Notes under the pieces: generated by a model | Databases searched by the model: none | What the model was told of the DNA's origin: nothing | Seen by the model: the letters and a program-made list of their open reading frames with translations, nothing else | Source: Gymnodinialimonas phycosphaerae | Lineage (GTDB): Bacteria; Pseudomonadota; Alphaproteobacteria; Rhodobacterales; Rhodobacteraceae | Assembly: GCF_019195455.1 (NCBI RefSeq) | Contig: NZ_JAIMBW010000001.1 | Span: forward strand, 4,182,001-4,246,000 | Length of the DNA: 64,000 nucleotides | Direction: 5' to 3' | Program-made: the position numbers and the translations under genes | Shown here: positions 1-7,266 of the stretch, one piece after another | Layout: each line of letters starts with the position of its first letter | How positions within the stretch are numbered: the first letter of the stretch is position 1

Positions 1-45
1 CGCCATATATTGGGCGCGGGGCATGGGGACAATCGCCTTTCCTCG

Positions 46-363
46 TCAGCTACAGCTCAGGAGGTAGCCGCTGGGGTGCCAAGCCTGGCCCGGTTCGGGC
101 GGGGCGACGATCTCCCAGTGCAGGGAACCGCCGGGCGGGCAAATCGAGTTGTTGATAGCGCCGTGATTCCTGGTAATGCCGACGTTGCTTTCGACGACCA
201 AGCGGACCGGTCCGTCATCGCCGCGGTCCGGGGACGTGTCGCCGCCGCGGGAAGAGGAGACGGCACCGCCTGCGCCTTGCTGTTGGGCGCTGGCCACCAC
301 GGGCGCGAGGGCCAGCGGTGCAATGATGGTGAGGGCAATAATGCGTGTCATCAATCGTGTCAT
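46..363 (-). CDS. small secreted protein of unknown function
   Basis: 105 residues. The first 26 form a clear Sec signal peptide (basic MTR start, hydrophobic LTIIAPLALAPVVA stretch, ASA-QQQ cleavage site). The mature part is short and polar, with a Gly/Ser/Asp-rich stretch and two Cys near the C-terminus (ICPPGG and the final LSCS), so a single disulfide is possible. The start is supported by a GAGGAA element about 7 bases upstream. I do not recognise a family; it is probably periplasmic or surface-exposed. The gene stands alone, with the window edge downstream. Confidence 0.6.
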   Translation of the reverse strand: MTRLMTRIIALTIIAPLALAPVVASAQQQGAGGAVSSSRGGDTSPDRGDDGPVRLVVESNVGITRNHGAINNSICPPGGSLHWEIVAPPEPGQAWHPSGYLLSCS

Positions 364-587
364 TGAAAAGTTCCTCTGGGTTAAAATTGCGTCCCAAGCG
401 TGAGCCCAGGACGCGGAATGTCCCAGCGACGCGGTATGGGGAAGCCCACACTAGTCGGCAGGGACGTGCCGATGGCTGCCGACAGGACAGTGCCGGGGGC
501 GGCGCGTGACAGGGGCGGCGCGTGACAGGGGTGCACGACTCGGGCATGATGTGAACATTAAGTGAACGCACAACGGGGAGACGGGTC

Positions 588-956
588 ATGGACCTCAAGA
601 ACATTGCTGACGCGCTTGTCACGGCATGCCGCACACAGGGCGAGGCCGCTCTGCTGGACGCCCACTACCATCCCGACGCGGTCTCTGTGGAGGCCGCCGA
701 TTATTCCGGCTCCGGGCGCGAGACGCGGGGCGTGGAGGGCATTCGTGGAAAGCACGCCTGGTGGAACGACACATTCGAAACCCACGGTGGCGACGTTCAG
801 GGGCCGTTTCTGCATGGCGACGATCGGTTTGCCGTCATCTTCTCCATCGAGTGCACCGAAAAGGCCTCGGGCGAGCGGATGGATATGACCGAAGTCGCGG
901 TCTACACGGTCGCCGACGGAAAGATCGTGCGCGAAGAGTTCTTCGGCACCGGGTGA
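588..956 (+). CDS. SnoaL-like / NTF2-fold protein
   Basis: 122 residues of the size and pattern of the SnoaL-like polyketide-cyclase/NTF2 fold: an N-terminal helix (LVTACRTQGEAALLDAHYHPDAV), then a beta-rich C-terminal half ending in the usual VYTVADGKIVREEFF strand pair. Such proteins are cone-shaped and may bind or isomerise small ligands, but the fold alone does not give a substrate. The start has a GGGGAG ribosome site. It is monocistronic and cytoplasmic (no signal peptide). The fold is fairly sure, the function unknown. Confidence 0.75.
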   Translation: MDLKNIADALVTACRTQGEAALLDAHYHPDAVSVEAADYSGSGRETRGVEGIRGKHAWWNDTFETHGGDVQGPFLHGDDRFAVIFSIECTEKASGERMDMTEVAVYTVADGKIVREEFFGTG

Positions 957-1369
957 GCCGGGCTCACTCCTCCCTGACCCCCTTGGACGCGGGCGGCCAT
1001 TTTCCCCGCCGCAATGCCCTTTGGCAGCTTCGAGTAAAGTTGACTTCATGTCATGCGTCGGTACGTTTGTGACGGCTTTTTTGAAATCGATGGAAAATGT
1101 GAACATCACTCTTGGCGCTAGCAGGCGCACGGGCGCTTTTTTTCAGCGCGCTTGCCGCAGCGGGCTTCGTGAGAAGGCACCGCCGCGCTTGACCGGCTAA
1201 GCCGCCCGGATCGCGGCTGATCCGGGGGCATGGACGCCGCTGCCACAAGGGAAACATCACGCTGAAAGTGGCCTCCGGAACTGGATATCCGGGAGGCCCC
1301 TTTTTAAACCTGTTCAAGGCTCAAAGCGTCCTGTCAGTTTGACAAAGTCACGGGGGCGGGGCCGTGGGT
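957..1369. other. 413-base gene-free interval, possible small RNA
   Basis: No convincing protein gene lies here. The first part has a TTGACT box near 1039 and an A/T-richer stretch to about 1110. From about 1110 to 1305 the sequence is G+C-rich with several self-complementary blocks, including a stem around 1204-1228 (CCCGGATC paired with GATCCGGG). It ends in a good intrinsic terminator. A short structured non-coding RNA on the plus strand would fit, but I cannot match it to 6S, SRP or any riboswitch class. Confidence 0.3.
1268..1308 (+). terminator. intrinsic terminator
   Basis: The arms GGCCTCCGG (about 1269-1277) and CCGGGAGGCC (about 1289-1298) form a strong stem, followed directly by a run of five T. 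It lies 310 bases after the SnoaL-like gene. It therefore terminates either a long 3' untranslated region or a separate small transcript. The convergent Hint-domain gene ends just downstream. Confidence 0.65.
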
Positions 1370-2368
1370 CTAACCCTCCGCCTCTCCCTTCGAGGCGCGC
1401 GAGAGCCGCTCTACCACATCATCGCCTGCATCGTCGCCAAGTTCCATCGCGGCAGCGCTGGCAGCAGCACCCGCGGACCCGGTAAGAGCAAGGTCTTGCG
1501 GCAACAAAGCCCGCGTCTGGCCCGTGACCAGCAGGGATTCCACGGCAATGCCCTCGGCATAGATGATCTCATGGCCGTCGAAAATGATCTGGTAGCTGTC
1601 GATATGGCCGCCCTCTTCGCGCACCACGGTATCACCGTTGACCAGCAGTTCGGCCTTGACCAAGATCTCGGCCCGGCCGGTGCCCAACTCATCCCGGCGT
1701 TGCCAGATGAACAGGCGGTGCTGCGGCGACAGGCGCAGATCGCGTGAGGTGTTGAGCGTGCCCTCGGTGATCCGAACGGGGGCAGCGGCGCCTATGGCGC
1801 GGCGGGTCTGGAAACCGATCCAACGCACAGGCTGCGGCCCGTTTTCGCGGGTCAGAAGCACGTCGCCCACATTCAGATGCTCCACCGGGACCTGTTTGCC
1901 ACTGGCAAGCGTCAGATGGGTGCCGGAAAGGAAACTGACACTGGCGATATCGGCAAACCGCTCGGGCGCGCTGGCGACTTCGGTGCCGACAAGCTCGTAC
2001 TCCGTGTCCTCCTTCAAGGTGGAGAGGGGCAGGATATGCAAGTGTTCGCCGGTGCCCGACTGATGCGTCAGGATCAGCACCTCCACCACCTCGCCCGAGG
2101 GGCCCATCAGCATGTGGCAGGCGGAAATCGCCAGGGCGTCTCCAGCGGTGCCCACATCGGATCCGTCGGCGACGCGGTGCTGCCCCCCTTCGTCGGCATC
2201 GGAAATTGCCAGCCGCTTGGTCTGATGGCCGGTGGCGAGGCGATAGATATCGCCGGGCAGGGCATCGTCCTCCAGCCCGATCCCATCGCCGATGTTGGCG
2301 CCCGAAACCACGCGCAGGGCTTGCGCGGGATAGGTCTGAAACCGGAACAGAGGTGGGTGGGCTGACAC
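1370..2368 (-). CDS. Hint (Hedgehog/intein) domain protein
   Basis: 332 residues. Residues about 145-290 match the Hint_2 type domain common in Rhodobacterales: the entry motif SFLSGTHL, then VEHLNVGDVLLTRENGPQPVRWIG, LRLSPQHRLFIWQ and HIDSYQIIFDGHEIIYAEGIAVES. These domains usually begin with Cys and resemble autoprocessing modules. Here Ser145 stands where Cys is expected. The N-terminal 130 residues have no recognised domain, and the C-terminus is Ala/Asp-rich. The start is GTG at 2368 with AAGGAC upstream. There is no signal peptide; related proteins are often exported by other routes. Substrate and processing are unknown. Confidence 0.8.
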   Translation of the reverse strand: MSAHPPLFRFQTYPAQALRVVSGANIGDGIGLEDDALPGDIYRLATGHQTKRLAISDADEGGQHRVADGSDVGTAGDALAISACHMLMGPSGEVVEVLILTHQSGTGEHLHILPLSTLKEDTEYELVGTEVASAPERFADIASVSFLSGTHLTLASGKQVPVEHLNVGDVLLTRENGPQPVRWIGFQTRRAIGAAAPVRITEGTLNTSRDLRLSPQHRLFIWQRRDELGTGRAEILVKAELLVNGDTVVREEGGHIDSYQIIFDGHEIIYAEGIAVESLLVTGQTRALLPQDLALTGSAGAAASAAAMELGDDAGDDVVERLSRASKGEAEG

Positions 2369-2493
2369 GGGGCAAAGGTCCTTCGTGGGGGTGCCCCCCG
2401 CTTAGACAAGGGCCGCGCGGGGTGGTCAAGACTGGTGGCGGGGCGGGGCGGCTGTTAGTCAGGGCAGAACGAAGGTTTCAAGAGGAGATGCGG

Positions 2494-3273
2494 ATGGATC
2501 TGGGGATCAAGGGCCGACGGGCATTGGTATGTGCATCGTCGAAAGGCTTGGGCCGCGGCTGTGCCGAGGCGCTGGCCGAAGCAGGCGTGGACCTGGTGTT
2601 GAACGCCCGCGGGGCAGAGGCGTTGGAGGAAACGGCGCAGGCGATCCGCGACACCTACGGCGTGTCGGTGACGGCGGTGGCGGCCGATATTACGTCCGAG
2701 GACGGCCGCGCGCGGGTGCTGCAAGCAGCGGGTGATGTCGACATCCTGGTCACCAACGCGGGCGGCCCCCCGCCGGGCATGTGGTCGGACTGGACGCGCG
2801 ATGATTTCATCGCTGCGCTGGACGCCAACATGCTGACACCCATCGCGCTGATGACGGCCCTGATGCCTGCGATGATCGACAAGGGCTGGGGCCGCGTCGT
2901 CAACATCACCTCGCAATCGGTGAAGGCGCCGATCCCCGCGTTGGGCCTGTCGAATGCCGCCCGCACCGGCCTGACCGGTTATGTTGCGGGAACCTCGCGG
3001 CAGGTGGCGCCCTTCGGCGTGAACGTCAACAACATGCTGCCGGGTATCCACGCCACGGACCGGGCGATCCAACTTGATGGCGGGGTCTCTCAGAAAGAGG
3101 GAATCACCGTGGAAGAGGCCAAGGCCCGGCGCGAGTTGACCATCCCCGCGCGGCGTTATGGGACAAGGGCCGAGTTCGGCGCGATGTGCGCGTTCCTGTG
3201 CTCGGAACATGCGGGGTTCATCGTGGGGCAGAACATCCTGTGCGACGGCGGCGGGACGAATGCCACCATTTAG
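2494..3273 (+). CDS. atypical short-chain dehydrogenase/reductase (FabG-like)
   Basis: 259 residues, the normal SDR length. It has a Rossmann start (ALVCASSKGLGRGCAEALAEAG) instead of the textbook TGxxxGIG, then DILVTNAGGPPPG (the NAG motif) and Ser140/Ser142 in NITSQSVK. The Tyr-x-x-x-Lys catalytic pair is missing: the segment reads LSNAARTGL, with Ser153 and Arg157 at those places. A C-terminal FLCSEHAGFIVGQNILCDGGG closes the fold. The start at 2494 is chosen because AGAGGAG (2481-2487) sits 6 bases upstream; ATG 2488 would abut it. It is probably an NAD(P)-dependent oxidoreductase of the divergent FabG-like subgroup; substrate unknown. Confidence 0.85.
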   Translation: MDLGIKGRRALVCASSKGLGRGCAEALAEAGVDLVLNARGAEALEETAQAIRDTYGVSVTAVAADITSEDGRARVLQAAGDVDILVTNAGGPPPGMWSDWTRDDFIAALDANMLTPIALMTALMPAMIDKGWGRVVNITSQSVKAPIPALGLSNAARTGLTGYVAGTSRQVAPFGVNVNNMLPGIHATDRAIQLDGGVSQKEGITVEEAKARRELTIPARRYGTRAEFGAMCAFLCSEHAGFIVGQNILCDGGGTNATI

Positions 3274-3369
3274 GCGCGACGATTGCGACAAGACGATCTA
3301 ACGGTCCTTGGCGAGCGGGGGGGAACCTGTTACCTCCCGTTCCCGAGCGAAACAATCGGAAATATGTGA

Positions 3370-4449
3370 ATGTCCGCCCCGCGTCTTCAGATGGAGCATG
3401 TTTGCTGTCACTTCGAGGGCCGCGAAGTCGTCTGCGGTATCGATCTGACGGTGCGCGCCGGTGAGGTGTTGTGCCTGCTGGGCCCCTCGGGCTGCGGCAA
3501 ATCCACCACCTTGCGCATGATCGCGGGCATCGAACGTCCCAGCCGGGGCATCATTCGCGCCGATGGCGAGGTGTTGTCAGATGCGACCACCCATCTGCCG
3601 CCGGAGGCCCGGGGAATCGGCCTGATCTTTCAGGATTTCGCGCTGTTTCCGCACCTGAGCGTCGCCCAGAACATCGCCTTCGGCTTGCGTGGGACCGCCG
3701 CCCAGAATCGCGCGCGGGTGGATGAATTGCTGGAGCGCGTCGATTTGCAGGGCTACGGTGACACGGCGCCGCACATGCTGTCGGGTGGCGAGCAGCAGCG
3801 CGTGGCGCTGGCCCGCGCGCTTGCGCCGCGTCCGCGCATTATGCTGATGGACGAGCCGTTCTCGGGCCTCGACAACCGATTGCGCGATGGCATTCGGGAC
3901 GAGACGCTGGCGCTTTTGAAAGAGGAAGGCACCGCCGTCGTCCTTGTGACGCACGAGCCGGAAGAGGCGATGCGCATGGCCGACCAGATCGCGCTGATGC
4001 GCGACGGTGGCGTGGTCCAGACGGGCGCGCCCTACAACATCTATACCAGCCCCTGTGACAAGGATGCCGCAGCCTTTTTCAGCGATATCAACGTTATATC
4101 GGGTGAAGTTCACGGTGCCCTGATCGAAACACCTTTCGGTCAGTTCCTTGCGCCCGGCGTGCCCGACGGCGGCCTGGTCGACATCGTCTTTCGCCCGCAG
4201 CACGTCAAGATCGACTTCGATCGCGGCGGGCGCGGCCCTAACCCCACGCCCCAGGACGGTGTGCCCGCGCTTGGCCACGTCAAGCGCGCGCGGTTCATGG
4301 GGCACGAGAGCCTTGTGGAGTTCCGGATGGACTTCGATGGGGGCATCGTGAAGGTCACTGTTCCTGCCGTTTTCCTGCCCAAACCGGGCACGCCGCTGTG
4401 GCTGACGATCCGGCGCGACCGCTGTTTCGTCTTCCCAAACCGGCCCTGA
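3370..4449 (+). CDS. ABC transporter ATP-binding protein, FbpC/PotA type
   Basis: 359 residues. ABC ATPase domain (1-235) with Walker A GPSGCGKST (38-46), Q-loop in IFQDFALFPHLS, signature LSGGEQQRVALARAL, Walker B IMLMDEP and H-loop VTHEPEEA. A C-terminal TOBE-like regulatory region follows (from about 250, VDIVFRPQHVKI). This layout is typical of importers for ferric iron, polyamines or similar small solutes, where the ATPase sits on the inner face of the membrane. No permease or binding protein is adjacent, so it is an orphan ATPase that may serve a transporter encoded elsewhere. No good ribosome site precedes the ATG. Confidence 0.85.
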   Translation: MSAPRLQMEHVCCHFEGREVVCGIDLTVRAGEVLCLLGPSGCGKSTTLRMIAGIERPSRGIIRADGEVLSDATTHLPPEARGIGLIFQDFALFPHLSVAQNIAFGLRGTAAQNRARVDELLERVDLQGYGDTAPHMLSGGEQQRVALARALAPRPRIMLMDEPFSGLDNRLRDGIRDETLALLKEEGTAVVLVTHEPEEAMRMADQIALMRDGGVVQTGAPYNIYTSPCDKDAAAFFSDINVISGEVHGALIETPFGQFLAPGVPDGGLVDIVFRPQHVKIDFDRGGRGPNPTPQDGVPALGHVKRARFMGHESLVEFRMDFDGGIVKVTVPAVFLPKPGTPLWLTIRRDRCFVFPNRP

Positions 4450-4599
4450 CGCCGCAAACTGGGGCCAGGACAGGCGCAAACCTGCGAGGAACGCCAAGGA
4501 TTTACGTTTTTGGGCTTTGATCTGGCGCTGCAAGATCATACCTATGCACCAGCTTTACGGATCATCGGGCGTCCTCGCGCCTGAATTAGGGAGAAAATC

Positions 4600-4833
4600 A
4601 TGCTCAACAACATCGGACCCGCCGGTCTTATCCTGATCGCCGTCGTCGTGCTTGTGCTGTTTGGCCGGGGCAAGATCGCCGGTCTCATGGGCGAAGTCGG
4701 CAAAGGCATCACCGCGTTCAAGGACGGCGTGAAATCGCCTGACCGCGAGCTTGAAGATTCGTCGACCACGGCAGATGTCGCCACCGCGCGCGACGTCACG
4801 CCGGAAGAGCGCGCTGACCGCGACAACGCGTAA
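4600..4833 (+). CDS. tatA: Sec-independent protein translocase TatA
   Basis: 77 residues: one N-terminal membrane helix (about residues 6-20, GLILIAVVVLVLFG), then the conserved FGRGKIAGLMGEVGKGITAFKDGV amphipathic helix and an acidic tail. TatA multimers form the translocation conduit for folded proteins exported with twin-arginine signals. GGGAG precedes the ATG. It is first in tatABC; the next gene starts 45 bases downstream. Confidence 0.93.
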   Translation: MLNNIGPAGLILIAVVVLVLFGRGKIAGLMGEVGKGITAFKDGVKSPDRELEDSSTTADVATARDVTPEERADRDNA

Positions 4834-4878
4834 TCGGGCCCTTGAACCCTAACATGACGGCAAAGGGGTTAACGGCGT

Positions 4879-5418
4879 ATGCCTGACATCGGCGGAATGG
4901 AGCTATTGGTTATCGGGATCGTGGCGTTGATCGTCGTGGGCCCGAAAGACCTGCCCGCAATGTTCAAGAAACTTGGACAGATGGTCGCCCGTGTGCGTGC
5001 CATGGGGCGGGAGTTCACCAATGCGATGAACGCCGCCGCCGACGAGACCGGCATGACCGAGATGTCCCGTGATTTGCGCGCGGCCTCGAAGTTCACCAAC
5101 CCCAAGGCGATGGCGAAAGACATGATGGGCGATGTCATGGATGACATCGATCCATCGAAGTACGAAGAGGGCTCGGCCACGCGCGTGATCGCCGAGAAGA
5201 AAGCCACCGCTCAGGCCGAGGCGAAAGCCCTTGCCGCCAAGGCCCGTGAAGCCCGTGCCGCGAAAGCGGCGGAGGCAGCCGAGTTGAGCGGTGAGCCGGA
5301 AGAGGCTCCCGCCACAGCCGAGGCCCCTGCCGCCGCAGCAGATCCCGTCACCACAGATCCCGGCCCGGCGGACGTTGAAGCGCCCGCAAAGGCCGAGCCG
5401 CAGGCAAGCCGCCCATGA
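4879..5418 (+). CDS. tatB: Sec-independent protein translocase TatB
   Basis: 179 residues. It starts MPDIGGMELLVIGIVALIVVGPKDLP, the TatB membrane helix with the conserved G-P-K-D/E-L-P turn, followed by an amphipathic helix and a long Ala/Glu/Lys-rich tail with PA repeats. TatB pairs with TatC in the twin-arginine signal receptor. Its stop overlaps the tatC start by 4 bases (ATGA), indicating translational coupling. The tail is longer than in enteric TatB but normal for Rhodobacterales. Confidence 0.93.
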   Translation: MPDIGGMELLVIGIVALIVVGPKDLPAMFKKLGQMVARVRAMGREFTNAMNAAADETGMTEMSRDLRAASKFTNPKAMAKDMMGDVMDDIDPSKYEEGSATRVIAEKKATAQAEAKALAAKAREARAAKAAEAAELSGEPEEAPATAEAPAAAADPVTTDPGPADVEAPAKAEPQASRP

Positions 5419-6317
5419 CCCAGACCGATGCGCAGGCCCAGATCGGCTCCAATGAGACCGAGGAAGAAGAACTGGAAGGCAGCGCCGCCCCCCTTGTCGA
5501 GCATCTGGCCGAACTTCGCACGCGGCTGATCCGTTCCGTGCTGGCCTTCGTTGTGGGCATCATCTTGATGTTCACCGTGGCCGAGCCGATCCTCAACTTC
5601 GTGTCGCAACCCCTTGCCGACGTGCTGCGTGCGCGCGGTGAGGACGCGCGCCTGATCTTCACCGCGCCGCAAGAGAAGTTTTTCGTGTTGATCCGCATCT
5701 CCATCATCATGGGTTTCGCGGTCTCTTTTCCGGTCATTGCGCATCAGCTGTGGCGCTTCGTGGCGCCGGGCCTCTACAAGTCTGAGAAAGGCGCGATCCT
5801 GCCCTTCCTTGTGGCGTCTCCGGTACTGTTCACCATCGGCGCGGCCTTTGCGCATTATGTCGTCACGCCGCTGGCGATGAACTTCTTCATCGGCTTTTCC
5901 GATGCGATCCCGGCCCTGGCCAACCTGATTGCGGGCGATGGCACGTTTGAGAACCCCGACAACGACGGTGAGTTGCAGACGATCTTCCTTGGCTCGGTCA
6001 AGGAATCCCTGGATCTGGCGCTGAAATTCATCTTCGCTTTCGGCCTCTGCTTCCAGCTTCCGGTGCTGTTGACCCTGATGGGCAAGGCGGGCCTTGTATC
6101 CGCACAGGGGCTGGCGGATGTGCGAAAATGGGCCGTCGTCGGTATCCTGACGCTCGCCGCCCTGGTGACACCGCCGGACGTGATCACCCAGGTGATCCTG
6201 TTTACGGTTGTCTATGGTTTGTATGAGATCTCCATCCAACTGGTGCGTTGGGTCGAGCATTCCCGCAACAAGAGGTTGCGCGCGGAGGGGATCCTCGACG
6301 AAGGAGAGGAACTCTAA
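5415..6317 (+). CDS. tatC: Sec-independent protein translocase TatC
   Basis: 300 residues, a polytopic inner-membrane protein with the expected six helices. The family hallmarks are the N-terminal LVEHLAELRTRLIRS (substrate recognition face), FTAPQEKFFVLIRISIIMGFAVSFPVIAHQLWRFVAPGLY, and the late FGLCFQLPVLLTLMGKAGLVS and RKWAVVGILTLAALVTPPDVITQ. It binds twin-arginine signal peptides and nucleates the Tat complex. It is coupled to tatB by a 4-base overlap. A 30-residue insert-like loop (GDGTFENPDNDGELQTIF) lies in a periplasmic segment. Confidence 0.95.
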   Translation: MTQTDAQAQIGSNETEEEELEGSAAPLVEHLAELRTRLIRSVLAFVVGIILMFTVAEPILNFVSQPLADVLRARGEDARLIFTAPQEKFFVLIRISIIMGFAVSFPVIAHQLWRFVAPGLYKSEKGAILPFLVASPVLFTIGAAFAHYVVTPLAMNFFIGFSDAIPALANLIAGDGTFENPDNDGELQTIFLGSVKESLDLALKFIFAFGLCFQLPVLLTLMGKAGLVSAQGLADVRKWAVVGILTLAALVTPPDVITQVILFTVVYGLYEISIQLVRWVEHSRNKRLRAEGILDEGEEL

Positions 6318-6320
6318 CCC

Positions 6321-7166
6321 GTGTCTGACGAGATTCTGACCCGGATCGCCGACGCGTTGGAGCGTCTGCGCCCGCCCCCTGCAATAGTGCCCGATCTGGC
6401 CGCAGCCGAGGCTTTCGTCTGGCATGCCAATCCCGATGCGTTGGAGCCGGTGGCCAACGTTAACCGCGTAGACCTTGGCCTGTTGCACGGCATCGACCGC
6501 GCCCGCGATACGCTGATGGCCAACACGCGCCAGTTTGCGCGTGGATTGCCGGCCAATAACGCGCTTCTCTGGGGCGCGCGGGGCATGGGGAAATCCTCGC
6601 TGGTCAAGGCGGTGCACGGCGCGATTTCCGAGGAAGAGACCGGCCTGAAACTGGTGGAGATTCAGCGCGAGGATCTGCCCTCTGTCGGGCGGCTACTGGC
6701 GCTTCTGCGCGGTATCGATGCGCGGGTGATCCTGTATTGCGACGACTTGTCGTTCAGCCACGATGACCAACATTACAAATCCTTGAAAGCGGTGCTGGAT
6801 GGCGGCGTGACGGGGCGGCCCGACAACGTGGTGTTCTATGCAACGTCGAACCGACGCCACTTGATGCCGCGTGACATGATCGAGAACGAGCGCGGCTCGG
6901 CCATCAATCCGGCTGAGGCGGTGGAAGAAAAAGTGTCCCTGTCCGACCGTTTCGGCCTATGGCTTGGGTTTCACACCTGCGACCAGGACGCTTACCTGTC
7001 GATGATCCGAGGTTACTGCGACGCTTACGGCGTGGCGATTTCCGACGCGGAAATGCGCGCCGAAGCCGTGGAATGGCAAGCGACACGCGGGTCGCGTTCA
7101 GGCCGGGTGGCGTGGCAATACTTCACCGACTTGGCGGGCCGTCGGGGCGTTGTGCTGAACGGTTAG
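6321..7166 (+). CDS. DUF815 family ATPase
   Basis: 281 residues starting with GTG four bases after tatC, with GGAGAGG overlapping the end of tatC as ribosome site. P-loop GARGMGKSSLVKAV, Walker B-like VILYCDDLSF and a sensor segment FYATSNRRHLMPRDM identify the DUF815 AAA-type ATPases (YcjX/DnaA-lid relatives) that often follow tatC or sit in envelope operons in alphaproteobacteria. The C-terminal lid region (ARGSRSGRVAWQYFTDLAGR) is complete. Its client is unknown; the operon position suggests co-expression with Tat. Confidence 0.85.
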   Translation: MSDEILTRIADALERLRPPPAIVPDLAAAEAFVWHANPDALEPVANVNRVDLGLLHGIDRARDTLMANTRQFARGLPANNALLWGARGMGKSSLVKAVHGAISEEETGLKLVEIQREDLPSVGRLLALLRGIDARVILYCDDLSFSHDDQHYKSLKAVLDGGVTGRPDNVVFYATSNRRHLMPRDMIENERGSAINPAEAVEEKVSLSDRFGLWLGFHTCDQDAYLSMIRGYCDAYGVAISDAEMRAEAVEWQATRGSRSGRVAWQYFTDLAGRRGVVLNG

Positions 7167-7170
7167 GACG

Positions 7171-7240
7171 CAAGGGGGGCCAGCCCCCCACGCGCTCCTT
7201 CAGGAGCGCCCCCCCCGGAGTTGTATCTGGCAAGATGAAG
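7171..7240. repeat. GC-rich intergenic palindrome element, copy 1
   Basis: Two hairpins side by side: GGGGGGCCAGCCCCCC (7174-7189) and GCGCTCC-TTCA-GGAGCGC (7192-7209). They are followed by a C-tract and, read on the minus strand, by a box TTCATCTTGCCAGATA. The same box and the same G6-C6 hairpin occur together at 37817-37862, and the box alone at 13997-14012. The element lies between convergent genes (DUF815 and alkB) and may act as a bidirectional terminator or transcript-end stabiliser. Confidence 0.6.
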
Positions 7241-7266
7241 GAGCCGCCGAGCGCTGCCCGCCCGCG

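Noticed and set aside
1051..1317. Possible 88-residue minus-strand protein
   Set aside because: Pro/Arg-rich sequence without ribosome site, crossing a strong plus-strand terminator.
5211..6617. Long minus-strand open frame opposite tatC
   Set aside because: Antisense shadow; TatC motifs on the plus strand are unambiguous.
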